A stretch of DNA of 18,707 bases from Candidatus Alloscillospira gallinarum (GTDB taxonomy: Bacteria; Bacillota; Clostridia; Oscillospirales; Oscillospiraceae), in the NCBI GenBank assembly GCA_904420055.1, contig CAJFTV010000006.1, forward strand, positions 1-18,707. Reading direction: 5' to 3'. Numbering within the stretch: position 1 is the stretch's first letter; each line of letters starts with the position of its first letter. The notes below the pieces were generated by a model. The model had not been told where the DNA came from. It made no database searches and saw only the letters and a program-made list of their open reading frames with translations. The position numbers and the translations under genes were made by a program. Shown here one piece after another: positions 7,836 to 15,586 of the stretch.

Positions 7836-7869
7836 GTCTGCCGGCCTTGGATACACAAAGCCGGCAGAC
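7836..7869 (+). terminator. Hairpin after the esterase-TfoX operon, probable terminator
   Basis: A perfect 10-bp stem (GTCTGCCGGC at 7836-7845 with GCCGGCAGAC at 7860-7869) encloses a 14-nt loop. The following TAATTT is a poor U-run, so it may be a weak terminator or an RNA-stabilising hairpin. Confidence 0.55.
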
Positions 7870-7950
7870 TAATTTACCGTTAATTACATTTTCCGGACAA
7901 TAAGAATGTTTGCCCCTAATATTTCACGCGCCATATTTAGAGACTGATTT

Positions 7951-7985
7951 CAAAAAGAAAAGCGCCGGCTTAAAGCCGGCGCTTT
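7951..7985 (-). terminator. Rho-independent terminator of the opp operon
   Basis: A nearly perfect palindrome at 7959-7985 (AAAGCGCCGGCTT and its complement around a single base) is followed on the minus strand by a U-rich TTCTTTTTG. It lies 11 bp after the oppF stop codon. Confidence 0.9.
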
Positions 7986-7996
7986 CAATATACTTC

Positions 7997-8941
7997 TTAG
8001 TATTCGCTGCCCTCTGCGAGCCACTTTTTTAATTCCTCGTCAGTGCCCAGTACATAGTGAGTTCCCTCAACATGCTGCTGTACGCCGACATTGTAGTCTA
8101 TGCCGCTTGTGGCATAGTCATATGTGAGCGCAACGCGGGACTTTTCGACCCTGGGGTTGGGGTGAGGTATGGCAGAGAGAAGGCTCTTTGTGTAGGGGTG
8201 TATCGGCCGGGAGAAAATCTCGTCCGTCGTACCGCTCTCCACAAGATGGCCAAGGTGCAGAACACCAATCCTGTCAGATATATACTTTACCATTGACAGG
8301 TCATGCGCGATAAACATGTAAGCCGCGCCTGTCTCCTTCTGAATATCCTTCATCAGGTTTACAACCTGTGCCTGAATTGAAACGTCCAGAGCTGAGATAC
8401 ACTCGTCAGCGATAATCAGCTTCGGATTCATAATAAGCGCCCTGGCAATTCCGACACGCTGGCGCTGGCCGCCGGAGAACTGGTGGGGATAGCGCTCTGC
8501 ATGCTCGGGAGCCAGTCCAACCTTATGCAGTATTTTGGCTACACGCTCCTCCCTGTCGGCTCTGTTCTTGCAGAGATGATGGATATCAAGCCCTTCGGCG
8601 ATTATGTCAATGACCTTTTTGCGTGGATTGAGGCAGGCCATCGGGTCCTGGAATATCATCTGCATCTCACTTCTCAGCTGCTGAGTTGTCTGACTGTTCA
8701 TTTTACCCGATATATCCATACCATTAAATATGATTTCACCTTCGGTGGGTTTGTAAAGACGTATAACACTTCTGCCGATTGTGGACTTTCCTGAACCGGA
8801 CTCGCCAACAAGGCCATATGTTTCACCGGCGTTAATCTCAAATGTCACGCCGTCTACCGCCTTTACCGTAAATTTTCTCGTTACGGGAAAATACTGTTTA
8901 AGTCCTGTGACCTTGAGAAGAGGAGTTTTATTTGTTTCCAT
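7997..8941 (-). CDS. oppF: Oligopeptide ABC transporter ATP-binding protein OppF
   Basis: This 314-residue ATPase powers peptide import together with OppD. Motifs are Walker A GESGSGKST at 46-54, Q-loop Gln98, signature FSGGQRQR at 155-162, Walker B LIIADE at 175-180 with the D-loop SALD after it, and the H-loop His213. Walker B is followed by CIS instead of the common PVS. The C-terminal oligopeptide-binding region lacks the GCxFxxRC cysteine motif seen in many OppD/DppD and OppF/DppF proteins. It starts inside the end of oppD (14-nt overlap) with AGGTG six bases upstream, so it is translationally coupled. It is the last gene of the operon. Confidence 0.94.
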   Translation of the reverse strand: METNKTPLLKVTGLKQYFPVTRKFTVKAVDGVTFEINAGETYGLVGESGSGKSTIGRSVIRLYKPTEGEIIFNGMDISGKMNSQTTQQLRSEMQMIFQDPMACLNPRKKVIDIIAEGLDIHHLCKNRADREERVAKILHKVGLAPEHAERYPHQFSGGQRQRVGIARALIMNPKLIIADECISALDVSIQAQVVNLMKDIQKETGAAYMFIAHDLSMVKYISDRIGVLHLGHLVESGTTDEIFSRPIHPYTKSLLSAIPHPNPRVEKSRVALTYDYATSGIDYNVGVQQHVEGTHYVLGTDEELKKWLAEGSEY

Positions 8942-10019
8942 TTACAGCACCTGCTTCCTGCATTCTCTTTATTCTCGCCTTCAGCTCTGCCGGCATTTCA
9001 ACCTTGGGAGCCCTTGGGTCGAGAAGCCACGTCGCCGCGCTGTGAGTTTCGGTAATCTCAAACATAGGCGGCTCTACCCTGTCGTCAATATTGAGGGCAA
9101 ACTCATTTCTCGGTGCAAATGCGTCTCCTACCTTCTCACGGAGCAGGTTCGGGGGTGAGCCCGGGATTGCATAGAGCCTGTCGTCATCGGTCTCAAGGTC
9201 AGGCATTGCAGAGAGAAGTCCCCATGTATACGGGTGGCGTGGGTCATAGAATATCTCATCTATTGTCCCTTTTTCGACAATCTTGCCGGCGTACATGACG
9301 TTGACAAAGTTTGCAACCTTAGCAACAACGCCCAAATCGTGGGTTATATATATTACCGAGAGGTTCATTTCCCGCTGGAGCTTCTGGATAAGCTCCAGAA
9401 TTTTCGCCTGAATTGTAACGTCGAGGGCCGTTGTCGGCTCGTCACATATGAGAAGATCCGGATTACATGCCAGGGCAATAGCGATAACAACACGCTGTCG
9501 CTGACCGCCGGAGAGCTGGTGCGGATAGTTTTTCATACGCTTTTCAGCATCGTTTATACCCACCATCTCAAGGAGCTCTATGGCCTTTTTCCGCGCTTCC
9601 GCCTTAGGCGTCTTATAGTGCCACATCATGCCTTCCATAATCTGCTTGCCTATTGTCATAGTGGGGTCAAGAGATGTCATTGGGTCCTGAAAAACCATTG
9701 CAATGCGCTTTCCGTTTATGTGATGGCGAATCCACTTCTTGTCCTTTGTAAGTATGTCCACTGTCTCAGGAGTGCCATCGTCATGCTTGTATGTAAATTC
9801 AATTGACCCCTTGTTCACCGTTGCATTTTTTGCCAAAATTCCCATGGCCGCCTTCATGGTAACGGACTTACCGGAGCCGGACTCACCGACAATTGCAACA
9901 GTCTCACCCTTGTACAGGTCTATATTTACACCACGTATGGCGTGTACGCTTCCTGCCGTTGTAGTAAAGCTTATATCAAGGTCGCGGACAGTAAGAACTT
10001 TTTCTCTTGTTTCACTCAT
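8928..10019 (-). CDS. oppD: Oligopeptide ABC transporter ATP-binding protein OppD
   Basis: This 363-residue ATPase pairs with OppF. Walker A is GESGSGKS at 45-52, Q-loop Gln111, signature LSGGQRQR at 169-176, Walker B LLICDEPTTALD at 189-200 and H-loop His227. The C-terminal domain has GSPPNLL at 287-293, but where many family members read GCxFAPRC this one reads GDAFAPRN. The later H..A..W segment has Thr where Cys is usual. The cysteines that have been proposed to hold an Fe-S cluster are therefore absent. An AGGAGGTG site precedes the ATG at 10019. It lies 16 bp after oppC and overlaps oppF. Confidence 0.95.
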   Translation of the reverse strand: MSETREKVLTVRDLDISFTTTAGSVHAIRGVNIDLYKGETVAIVGESGSGKSVTMKAAMGILAKNATVNKGSIEFTYKHDDGTPETVDILTKDKKWIRHHINGKRIAMVFQDPMTSLDPTMTIGKQIMEGMMWHYKTPKAEARKKAIELLEMVGINDAEKRMKNYPHQLSGGQRQRVVIAIALACNPDLLICDEPTTALDVTIQAKILELIQKLQREMNLSVIYITHDLGVVAKVANFVNVMYAGKIVEKGTIDEIFYDPRHPYTWGLLSAMPDLETDDDRLYAIPGSPPNLLREKVGDAFAPRNEFALNIDDRVEPPMFEITETHSAATWLLDPRAPKVEMPAELKARIKRMQEAGAVNGNK

Positions 10020-10035
10020 TTAAGCGTACACCTCC

Positions 10036-11118
10036 TTACATCTCTTTCATCTTCGGGTCAAGTGCATCTCTCAGGCCGTCCGCCAAAAGGTTGAAGCACA
10101 GCATAAGCAGTGACATAACAATAAGCGGCGGCAGTATCTGATACGGGTGCGTCATGAAGCAGTTAAATGCATCGCTTATAAGCGAACCGAGGCTGCATCT
10201 TGGCTGCGGAATGCCAAGTCCGACAAAGCTCAAAAATGCTTCAGTATAAATCGCAGTAGGTATGCTGAGCATGAGCTGAGTTATAACAGGGCCAATCATG
10301 TTGGGGAGAATGTTCTTGAAAATAATGAACATGCTCTTTGCACCCAGAGTCTTGGAGGCCAGGACAAACTCCTGTTCTTTAAATTTCAGCACCTCCGCAC
10401 GAGTTATGCGGCTCATCTTAATCCACTCAGTCAAAATGAGTGCAATAATTATCGTCATCAGGCCCGGTTCAAATACAAGCATAAGCAATATAACTATAAC
10501 CAGACGCGGAATACCATTAAATACCTCAGAAATACGCTGCATTATGGTATCCACTACTCCGCCGAAATAGCCGGAAATCAGACCATATACCATACCAATG
10601 ACAATATTGATAACTGTGGATACTGCGGCAATTATAAGGCTAACCTGTGTACCGGACCAGACACGCGTCCAGATGTCACGCCCCAAGGTGTCGGAGCCAA
10701 ACCAGTAATATGTGTCGTCAAGTCCCATTTCCTCATACCGGTTAACTGTCTTGGAACCTGTTGTGGTTGAAATGGTCTCATCTCCGTCAAATATTCCCAG
10801 ATTTTCAAGTCCGGGTATACGCGGAGCCAAATTCTGTTCCTCAAGATTTTGTTTAGAATAAGTGTAGTCGGTCATCATGGGACCCAAAATAGCCAGCAGT
10901 GTAAAAATAATTATACATATCAGAGAAATAACGGCACTCTTCTTTGCAAAGAAGCGCACACGCACATCTTTCCAATAACTCTGGGAGGCAAAATTTGAAT
11001 CTGTCTTTGTATCGACTGTATTCCCGCGGAGTACAAAATCATCATCTTGATACTCATAATTTTCCCAAGTCACCGCCGGAGTGGTGACAAGCTCTTTTTC
11101 TTTGGATTTTTTAGCCAT
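10036..11118 (-). CDS. oppC: Oligopeptide ABC transporter permease OppC
   Basis: This 360-residue inner permease subunit has a long hydrophilic cytoplasmic N-terminus (residues 1-60), a first membrane helix at about 62-84, an outside loop of about 60 residues, the OppC/DppC signature GSDTLGRD at 141-148, then five more helices. The EAA coupling loop (residues about 249-274, FVLASKTLGAKS then ILPN) contacts the ATPases. The C-terminus NLLADGLRDALDPKMK is typical of the family. The ATG overlaps the oppB stop codon by one base (TAATG), which means coupled translation. It forms the channel with OppB. Confidence 0.95.
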   Translation of the reverse strand: MAKKSKEKELVTTPAVTWENYEYQDDDFVLRGNTVDTKTDSNFASQSYWKDVRVRFFAKKSAVISLICIIIFTLLAILGPMMTDYTYSKQNLEEQNLAPRIPGLENLGIFDGDETISTTTGSKTVNRYEEMGLDDTYYWFGSDTLGRDIWTRVWSGTQVSLIIAAVSTVINIVIGMVYGLISGYFGGVVDTIMQRISEVFNGIPRLVIVILLMLVFEPGLMTIIIALILTEWIKMSRITRAEVLKFKEQEFVLASKTLGAKSMFIIFKNILPNMIGPVITQLMLSIPTAIYTEAFLSFVGLGIPQPRCSLGSLISDAFNCFMTHPYQILPPLIVMSLLMLCFNLLADGLRDALDPKMKEM

Positions 11119-12056
11119 TATTTGCCACCGTCCTTTGCAAGTCTTATTCTCGGGTCAATTATACCGTAAAGTATATCAACTACAAGCATAATCCCAATGT
11201 ACATAGCACTGTAAATAAAGCTGAGAGCTATAATTACATTGTAATCGTTTGACTGTATTGCTGTAACCAAAAGGCTTCCCACGCCGGGTATAGAAAATAT
11301 CTTCTCAACAACAAGAGAACCTGTCATGAGGTCAACAATAAGGGGAGCAAGAACAGTAATGATTGGAATAAGTGTATTTCTCAATGCATGGCGGAATATG
11401 AGGGAAGCGCCAGATATTCCTTTGCTTTCAGCCAAAAGTATGTACTCGCTGTCAAGTACCTCGAGCATCTCACTTCGCGTAAATCTGGCAATTGAGGCCA
11501 TTGTGAACATGCCAAGGGAAATTGCGGGCATAACACTGGAATTAAATGCCTGACTTGAGTCATAGAGCATCGGGAACCACTGCAGCTTAAACCCAAAATA
11601 ATAACTCAAAGCGAGAGCAAATACATATGAAGGAACTGCAATTCCTATAACTGATATAATTGTACAAAGAGAGTCAACGAATGTACCTCGCATAAGAGCA
11701 GATATAATGCCCAAAATTAACCCCACTACTGCGCCCAGCAAAACTGCATAGCCGCCTATTGCAAGGCTTATTGGCAGTCTGTTTTGTATAAGCTGAGTGA
11801 TAGGTGTGTTACGGCTTATATTATAGCTCACACCCAAATCTCCTCTTATCATGTTCCACACATATCGTCCAAACTGCACTATGACCGGGTCATCAAGTCC
11901 ATACTTTTCATACAGGACGGCTCTCTGCTCATCATCAAGCTTTTCATCATTAAACGGAGAACCTGGCATAAGCTGCATCAGTATAAACAGTACCAGCAGT
12001 ATGGCGAGAAGTGTGGCAATGGAAATAAGAATTCTGTTTAAAATATATTTCTTCAC
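11118..12056 (-). CDS. oppB: Oligopeptide ABC transporter permease OppB
   Basis: This 312-residue membrane subunit begins with a KKYILNRIL helix, then the LMPGSPF motif at 29-35, typical of OppB/DppB, followed by five further helices. The EAA loop is at about 204-231 (ILLAESKGISGAS, then HALRNTLIPI). I placed the start at the GTG at 12056. The longer frame would begin at a GTG at 12107 inside the oppA-oppB hairpin and adds 17 residues that do not look like the family. AAAGTGGTG just upstream serves as ribosome site. It pairs with OppC and lies 96 bp after oppA. Confidence 0.93.
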   Translation of the reverse strand: MKKYILNRILISIATLLAILLVLFILMQLMPGSPFNDEKLDDEQRAVLYEKYGLDDPVIVQFGRYVWNMIRGDLGVSYNISRNTPITQLIQNRLPISLAIGGYAVLLGAVVGLILGIISALMRGTFVDSLCTIISVIGIAVPSYVFALALSYYFGFKLQWFPMLYDSSQAFNSSVMPAISLGMFTMASIARFTRSEMLEVLDSEYILLAESKGISGASLIFRHALRNTLIPIITVLAPLIVDLMTGSLVVEKIFSIPGVGSLLVTAIQSNDYNVIIALSFIYSAMYIGIMLVVDILYGIIDPRIRLAKDGGK

Positions 12057-12102
12057 ACTGACACCACTTTCATTAATTTTGAAAACCGAGAACTGAAAAC
12101 GG

Positions 12103-12128
12103 CGCACAGCGGAATAAGCCGCTGTGCG
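12103..12128 (-). terminator. Intercistronic hairpin between oppA and oppB
   Basis: A perfect 10-bp stem (CGCACAGCGG at 12103-12112 with CCGCTGTGCG at 12119-12128) encloses a 6-nt loop. On the minus strand it is followed by CCGTTTTC, a short and interrupted U-run. It probably acts as a partial terminator or an RNase block, leaving more oppA than oppBCDF message. Confidence 0.6.
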
Positions 12129-12152
12129 TCATTACAATCCTAAATTCTCAGC

Positions 12153-13835
12153 TTAACCCTTTGTCGCGTTCTTATATACACGGTTGAGAGCTATCGGGTG
12201 GAACTCAATTCCATCTACGTTGCTCTTAATCATGCAGGCATCTGCCTTAGTATAGACAGGTACAATAACCGCTTCCCGCATGATAATCTCTTCTGCATCA
12301 TAAAGAGCTTCCCAACGTGCAGCTGCGTCACTTACATACTGACCAGTTGTGCAGTCTGCAATAATCTGGTCATACTCGGCATTTGACCAACGGCCGTAGT
12401 TGTTGTTATTGTCGGTAATCCACATGCCAAGGTAGGTCATCGGGTCTGCATAGTCAGGTCCCCAACGTGTGAGGCAGACTTCGTAATTACCGCTCTGGAT
12501 ATCATCAAGGCGCTGCTTCTTTGTCTCAACAACAATGTTCATTGTAACGCCTGGAAGAGCCTGCTCAAGCTGCTCCTTAATAACGGTTGCAACACGCTGT
12601 GTCTCAGTCTGGTCCTCACAGATAAGGTCAAACTCGAAGGTGTCCTTACCAAGCTCAGCCTTTGCAGCCTCAAAATATTCGGTTGCCTTCTCAAGGTCAT
12701 ATGAGCAGTATTCTGAGAACATCTCCTGATCCGCAGCGAAGTCGGAGCCGTCTACAGGGCTCGTGGCAAACTGAGGCGGCACCGCCGTGTATGTGGCAAG
12801 AGAGCCGTCCTTAACGACGTTCTTTACAATAGCCTCTCTGTCAACAGCATGAGTAAAAGCCATGCGGAGATTGAGGTTTGCAAGCTCCGGAACATCATGC
12901 ACGTTCATAGTGAGATACCAGAGGTAGCCTGCGCCGTGAACGCTGAACTCCGGGTCGTCCTGAACCTGCTCAACCTGATCGCCGGAGAGCTTAACAACGT
13001 CCAGCGTGCCGTTCTGATATGACATGAGCGCCTGCTGGCTGTCCTTGATAACCTGATAGTTGAGGCCTTCAAGCTGAACTTTGTCAGCGTCGTAGTAGTC
13101 GGGGTTCTTAACAAGGCTGAAGTTCATTGCAGCGGGCTCATAGCTCTCCATAACGAAAGCTCCGTTTGACAGAAGAGTGTCTGCGCTCGTTGCGTATTTG
13201 CCCTCGCCGCCTGTGCTCTCGTAGAACTCACGGTTCACGGGATAGAAGGTGGGGAAATACATAAGGGACAGGAAGTATGAGACAGGGACGTTGAGCTCAA
13301 CAACCAGAGTGTGGTCGTCAGGAGCGGAAACGCCCAGCTCGGTTACGTCCTTCTCGCCGGCGATGATCTCGGCGGCATTCTTAATCTGGCCGATATCGCT
13401 GAAGAGGTAGCTGTACTCGGAAGCTACAGCGGGGTCAACTGCCCTCTGCCAGCCGAATATGAAGTCGTCGGCTGTAACAGGCGTGCCGTTTGACCACACA
13501 GCGTCCTCGCGGAGGTGGAAGGTGTAAGTCATCTGGTCATCGGAAATTTCATAGGACTCGGCAATAGCCTCAACGGGAACACCGTTCTCGTCCATCTGCA
13601 TAAGTCCGTCTGTGAAGTTTGCAATAACCTCAAAGGATGTACCGTCAGTTGCAATCTGCGGATCGAGAGTAGCGACCTCGATCTCGATCATGACATTCAA
13701 AACTTTGCTGCCGGTTGTGGTGTTGTCGGAAGTAGTTCCCCCATCATTGGAGTTATTTCCGCCGCCACATGCCGCGAAAGCGAACACCATTGCAACTGCA
13801 AGTACTGCTGCCAGCAGTCTTTTCATTGCTTTCAT
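12153..13835 (-). CDS. oppA: Oligopeptide-binding lipoprotein OppA (solute-binding protein family 5)
   Basis: This 560-residue extracellular receptor hands peptides to OppBC. It has a lipoprotein signal (MKAMKRLL, hydrophobic core, AFAAC) with the lipid-modified Cys23, followed by a Gly/Asn/Ser/Thr-rich flexible linker to about residue 42. The family-5 signature is clear at 103-135 (TYTFHLREDAVWSNGTPV then TADDFIFGWQRA). The length is normal. It is the first gene of the oppA-B-C-D-F operon. The ATG at 13835 has AAGGAGAG about eight bases upstream, and a second Met at residue 4 is a possible alternative. A family-5 receptor could also bind nickel, dipeptides or other ligands, so peptide specificity is inferred from operon structure. 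Confidence 0.93.
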   Translation of the reverse strand: MKAMKRLLAAVLAVAMVFAFAACGGGNNSNDGGTTSDNTTTGSKVLNVMIEIEVATLDPQIATDGTSFEVIANFTDGLMQMDENGVPVEAIAESYEISDDQMTYTFHLREDAVWSNGTPVTADDFIFGWQRAVDPAVASEYSYLFSDIGQIKNAAEIIAGEKDVTELGVSAPDDHTLVVELNVPVSYFLSLMYFPTFYPVNREFYESTGGEGKYATSADTLLSNGAFVMESYEPAAMNFSLVKNPDYYDADKVQLEGLNYQVIKDSQQALMSYQNGTLDVVKLSGDQVEQVQDDPEFSVHGAGYLWYLTMNVHDVPELANLNLRMAFTHAVDREAIVKNVVKDGSLATYTAVPPQFATSPVDGSDFAADQEMFSEYCSYDLEKATEYFEAAKAELGKDTFEFDLICEDQTETQRVATVIKEQLEQALPGVTMNIVVETKKQRLDDIQSGNYEVCLTRWGPDYADPMTYLGMWITDNNNNYGRWSNAEYDQIIADCTTGQYVSDAAARWEALYDAEEIIMREAVIVPVYTKADACMIKSNVDGIEFHPIALNRVYKNATKG

Positions 13836-13847
13836 TCTTTTCTCTCC

Positions 13848-13864
13848 TTAAATCTGTGATTTAA
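13848..13864 (-). promoter_or_regulatory. Small hairpin touching the oppA ribosome site
   Basis: Minus-strand TTAAATC-ACA-GATTTAA is a perfect 7-bp inverted repeat. Its last bases form the start of TTAAGGAG, the oppA Shine-Dalgarno. It could slow ribosome entry, but an AU-rich 7-bp stem may be chance. Confidence 0.3.
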
Positions 13865-13915
13865 AAATTTAGAGAATTGCCGTGGCCAACCGCGGCCCAT
13901 TCCCTAACTTACAAC

Positions 13916-13944
13916 ATTATACATGCAAATTTCTCCAAATGCAA
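13916..13944 (-). promoter_or_regulatory. Predicted promoter of the opp operon
   Basis: TTGCAT (13944-13939) and TATAAT (13921-13916) on the minus strand are 17 bp apart, with TG immediately before the -10. The expected leader is about 75 nt. ATTTGCA-type repeats surround the -35. Confidence 0.6.
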
Positions 13945-14154
13945 TTGCAAATTTTACTATATATCACTTTATGACGTTAAAAGATTTGTTAAATATAATA
14001 TTTTTGTTAACAATTTGGGGATTTTGGCTCTTCAACGCCGCATTTATGCAATTTTTACGTCATATTCTGTTATTTTTCTGCATTCTTGCAAGTTTTGCTG
14101 CGCGTTGTTTCTTCACAGAGGTAAGCTTCCATTCCGGTCAGAGGTCACATGCGC
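13945..14154. other. AT-rich intergenic DNA upstream of opp
   Basis: Together with its flanks this is a 378-bp gap without a convincing gene. Short hydrophobic frames here have no good start site and change with frame, so I reject them. The stretch holds two TTTGTTAA direct repeats (13985-13992 and 14003-14010), the second inside a perfect TTGTTAACAA palindrome (14004-14013). These could be operator sites for opp regulation, but AT-rich chance matches are common. Confidence 0.4.
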
Positions 14155-14198
14155 AAAAAAGGGCCGTGATGCTTTAACGAATTTACACATCACGGCCC
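14155..14198 (-). terminator. Rho-independent terminator of the NifX-like gene
   Basis: GGGCCGTGATG (14161-14171) pairs with CATCACGGCCC (14188-14198) as a perfect 11-bp stem with a 16-nt loop. On the minus strand it is followed by six U (14160-14155). It lies 15 bp after the stop codon. Confidence 0.9.
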
Positions 14199-14213
14199 TA
14201 ATGTAAATACGGA

Positions 14214-14630
14214 TTATATATTGCCTGCACACCCGTGCTTGTCTTCACCGCAGTCGTGTCCGCAGTTTCCGGAGCTGCAGTCATGTCCCTCGCCATGGTG
14301 GTGGCTGCACTGAATGTCAGGGTCGTAAGAGAGCTTTCCGGCCAGCAGGGCGTTTACCGCCGCGTCCGCATCTCCGGTCACGCCGGGGTACAGCTCTATC
14401 CCCGCTTCTCCGAGGGCAATCCTTGCGCCGCCGCCAATGCCGCCGCAGATTAACTTGTCAATCCTGTTTCCGGACAGGAACCCCGCCAGAGCACCGTGTC
14501 CGCTGCCAACCGCGCTCAGCACCCTGCTGTCAGTCACATGTCCGTTTTCAACATCGTACACCTTAAAATACTCACAGTGTCCAAAATGCTGGAATACTTC
14601 TCCGTTGTTATATGTTACTGCTATTTTCAT
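14214..14630 (-). CDS. NifX/NifB-like iron-molybdenum-cofactor-type protein with Cys/His-rich tail
   Basis: This 138-residue protein consists of the dinitrogenase iron-molybdenum cofactor biosynthesis domain (residues about 1-100: MKIAV..NNGEVFQHFGHCEYF, then ICGGIGGGARIALGEAGIEL). In non-nitrogen-fixing anaerobes such proteins are thought to carry metal or Fe-S clusters. After the domain, residues 108-134 hold five Cys and six His (C108, HHH110-112, H116, C118, C123, H125, C127, H132, C134), probably a metal-binding tail. GGAGG precedes the ATG, and a promoter lies in the 82-bp gap after the DUF134 gene. No nif genes or Mrp/NBP35-type ATPase are nearby, so nitrogen fixation is not implied. 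Confidence 0.88.
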   Translation of the reverse strand: MKIAVTYNNGEVFQHFGHCEYFKVYDVENGHVTDSRVLSAVGSGHGALAGFLSGNRIDKLICGGIGGGARIALGEAGIELYPGVTGDADAAVNALLAGKLSYDPDIQCSHHHGEGHDCSSGNCGHDCGEDKHGCAGNI

Positions 14631-14660
14631 GACTATGCCTCCAAAATATTTATCAGCTAT

Positions 14661-14689
14661 ATACTAATACCATTTCCGGCATATGTCAA
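14661..14689 (-). promoter_or_regulatory. Predicted internal promoter of the NifX-like gene
   Basis: TTGACA (14689-14684) and TAGTAT (14666-14661) on the minus strand are 17 bp apart, in the 82-bp gap between the DUF134 gene and the NifX-like gene. It would let the NifX-like gene be expressed alone, and it is a natural target for the upstream DNA-binding protein. Confidence 0.5.
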
Positions 14690-14712
14690 TAACCTTTGAA
14701 AGCCAAATTCTC

Positions 14713-15081
14713 TCATTCCCTGCCTTCGCCGCAGCACAGCTTTCCATTCGTATCGTGACGGCAGCAGTTTTGGCCGCAGCACTTACGAGAGTGCGGACAG
14801 ATATTATAGTGCCCGCCCTCGATTACAAGACGTCTGCCGTTCACAATAGCGTCGGCAATCTTCTTTCTCGCGGCGTCATATATGGCCTGAACGGTAGTTC
14901 TCGCCACACACATCTGCTCTGAACACTCTTTCTGGGAGTACCCCAAATTATCTATCAGACGAATAACCTCATACTCATCTATGCTCATCTGCACATCGGA
15001 CCCGCACACACCGGCGCAGGGGGCAAACTCCCTGACCTTCGGCATGCCGCAAATCCTTCTTACTTTTACGGGACGGGCCAT
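14713..15081 (-). CDS. DUF134 (UPF0251) predicted DNA-binding protein, Cys-rich
   Basis: This 122-residue protein has the DUF134 start ARPVKVRRICGMP and a sigma-70 region-4-like helix-turn-helix at about residues 45-78 (GYSQKECSEQMCVARTTVQ, then IYDAARKKIADAI). It holds twelve cysteines: C11, C22, C26, C53, C58, C95, C101, C102, C106, C107, C116 and C117. The last seven form a tail with several His. DUF134 genes often sit beside NifX-like genes in anaerobes, as here. The likely role is a metal- or Fe-S-sensing transcription factor for its neighbour, which is inference. AAGAAGGTG precedes the ATG. It follows the DUF1292 gene by 33 bp. Confidence 0.85.
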   Translation of the reverse strand: MARPVKVRRICGMPKVREFAPCAGVCGSDVQMSIDEYEVIRLIDNLGYSQKECSEQMCVARTTVQAIYDAARKKIADAIVNGRRLVIEGGHYNICPHSRKCCGQNCCRHDTNGKLCCGEGRE

Positions 15082-15114
15082 ATGCTACACCTTCTTTAAA
15101 AAGACCTCAATCCA

Positions 15115-15411
15115 TCAATCGTCAAAATCAAATCTGTCGGCGTTCCGTTCTTTAAACACCTCATAGATTTTCTCAACCATGTCGTCGTCCACACTGACAT
15201 ACCCTTCCGTATCGTCATCGTACTCCTCAACTTCCAGGATTACAACCTGTCCGTCGTCATCTTCATCATCTTCAGGGAGCAGTACAATGTAAGCGCTGCC
15301 GTCATATTCTATATAGTCCAAAAGCTCAAATGATATCTTTTTGCCGTCGTCGTCCTCAAGCTCTATAATGGTGGGTTCTTCCGTCTCGTTGTTCTCCAAA
15401 ATTTCGCTCAT
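15115..15411 (-). CDS. DUF1292 family acidic protein (YrzB-like)
   Basis: This is a 98-residue, very acidic protein of the DUF1292 family, common in Firmicutes and of unknown function. The family pattern is visible: I.LEDDDGKKI.FELLD.IEYDG..YIVLLPEDD, then G.VVILEVEE, and a C-terminal VYEVFKERN-like helix. In many Firmicutes it follows the Holliday-junction resolvase-like ruvX; here it follows tRNA-Leu instead. AAGGAAGTG lies five bases before the ATG. No separate promoter is clear between the tRNA terminator and the gene, so it may depend on read-through. The DUF134 gene is downstream in the same direction. Confidence 0.85.
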   Translation of the reverse strand: MSEILENNETEEPTIIELEDDDGKKISFELLDYIEYDGSAYIVLLPEDDEDDDGQVVILEVEEYDDDTEGYVSVDDDMVEKIYEVFKERNADRFDFDD

Positions 15412-15450
15412 GTGAACACTTCCTTAACATATGAGATTTCAAATCTAATG

Positions 15451-15481
15451 AAAAACCGACCTTTTGTGCAAGGTCGGTTTT
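15451..15481 (-). terminator. Terminator after tRNA-Leu
   Basis: AAAACCGACCTT (15452-15463) and AAGGTCGGTTTT (15470-15481) make a 12-bp stem with a 6-nt loop. On the minus strand it ends in a UUUUU run (15455-15451). The stem begins two bases past the tRNA CCA end. Confidence 0.85.
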
Positions 15482-15482
15482 C

Positions 15483-15571
15483 TGGTGCCGGTGACCGGGG
15501 TCGAACCGGTACGAGGATTGCTCCTCACGGGATTTTAAGTCCCGGGCGTCTGCCTGTTCCGCCACACCGGC
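15483..15571 (-). tRNA. tRNA-Leu (anticodon UAA)
   Basis: This is an 89-nt class II tRNA with the 3' CCA encoded (15485-15483). The acceptor GCCGGTG pairs with CACCGGC before discriminator A and CCA. The anticodon stem CGGGA/TCCCG encloses CTTAAAA, so the anticodon is UAA and reads UUA/UUG leucine codons. A long variable arm (GTGAGGAGCAATCCTCGT region) and a T arm ACCGG-TTCGACC-CCGGT are present. Confidence 0.97.
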
Positions 15572-15586
15572 ACATTTGCAGATGAC

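Noticed and set aside
9234..9806. 190-residue plus-strand frame inside oppD
   Set aside because: Antisense shadow of conserved ATPase motifs; no promoter or ribosome site.
12057..12107. Longer OppB N-terminus starting at 12107
   Set aside because: That GTG lies within the intercistronic hairpin and the extra 17 residues do not fit the family.
13877..14206. Hydrophobic short frames upstream of opp
   Set aside because: AT-rich non-coding DNA between a promoter and a terminator, with no Shine-Dalgarno and several frames equally open.
14214..15081. Nitrogen fixation cluster
   Set aside because: Only a NifX-like domain is present; there are no nitrogenase or cofactor-assembly genes.
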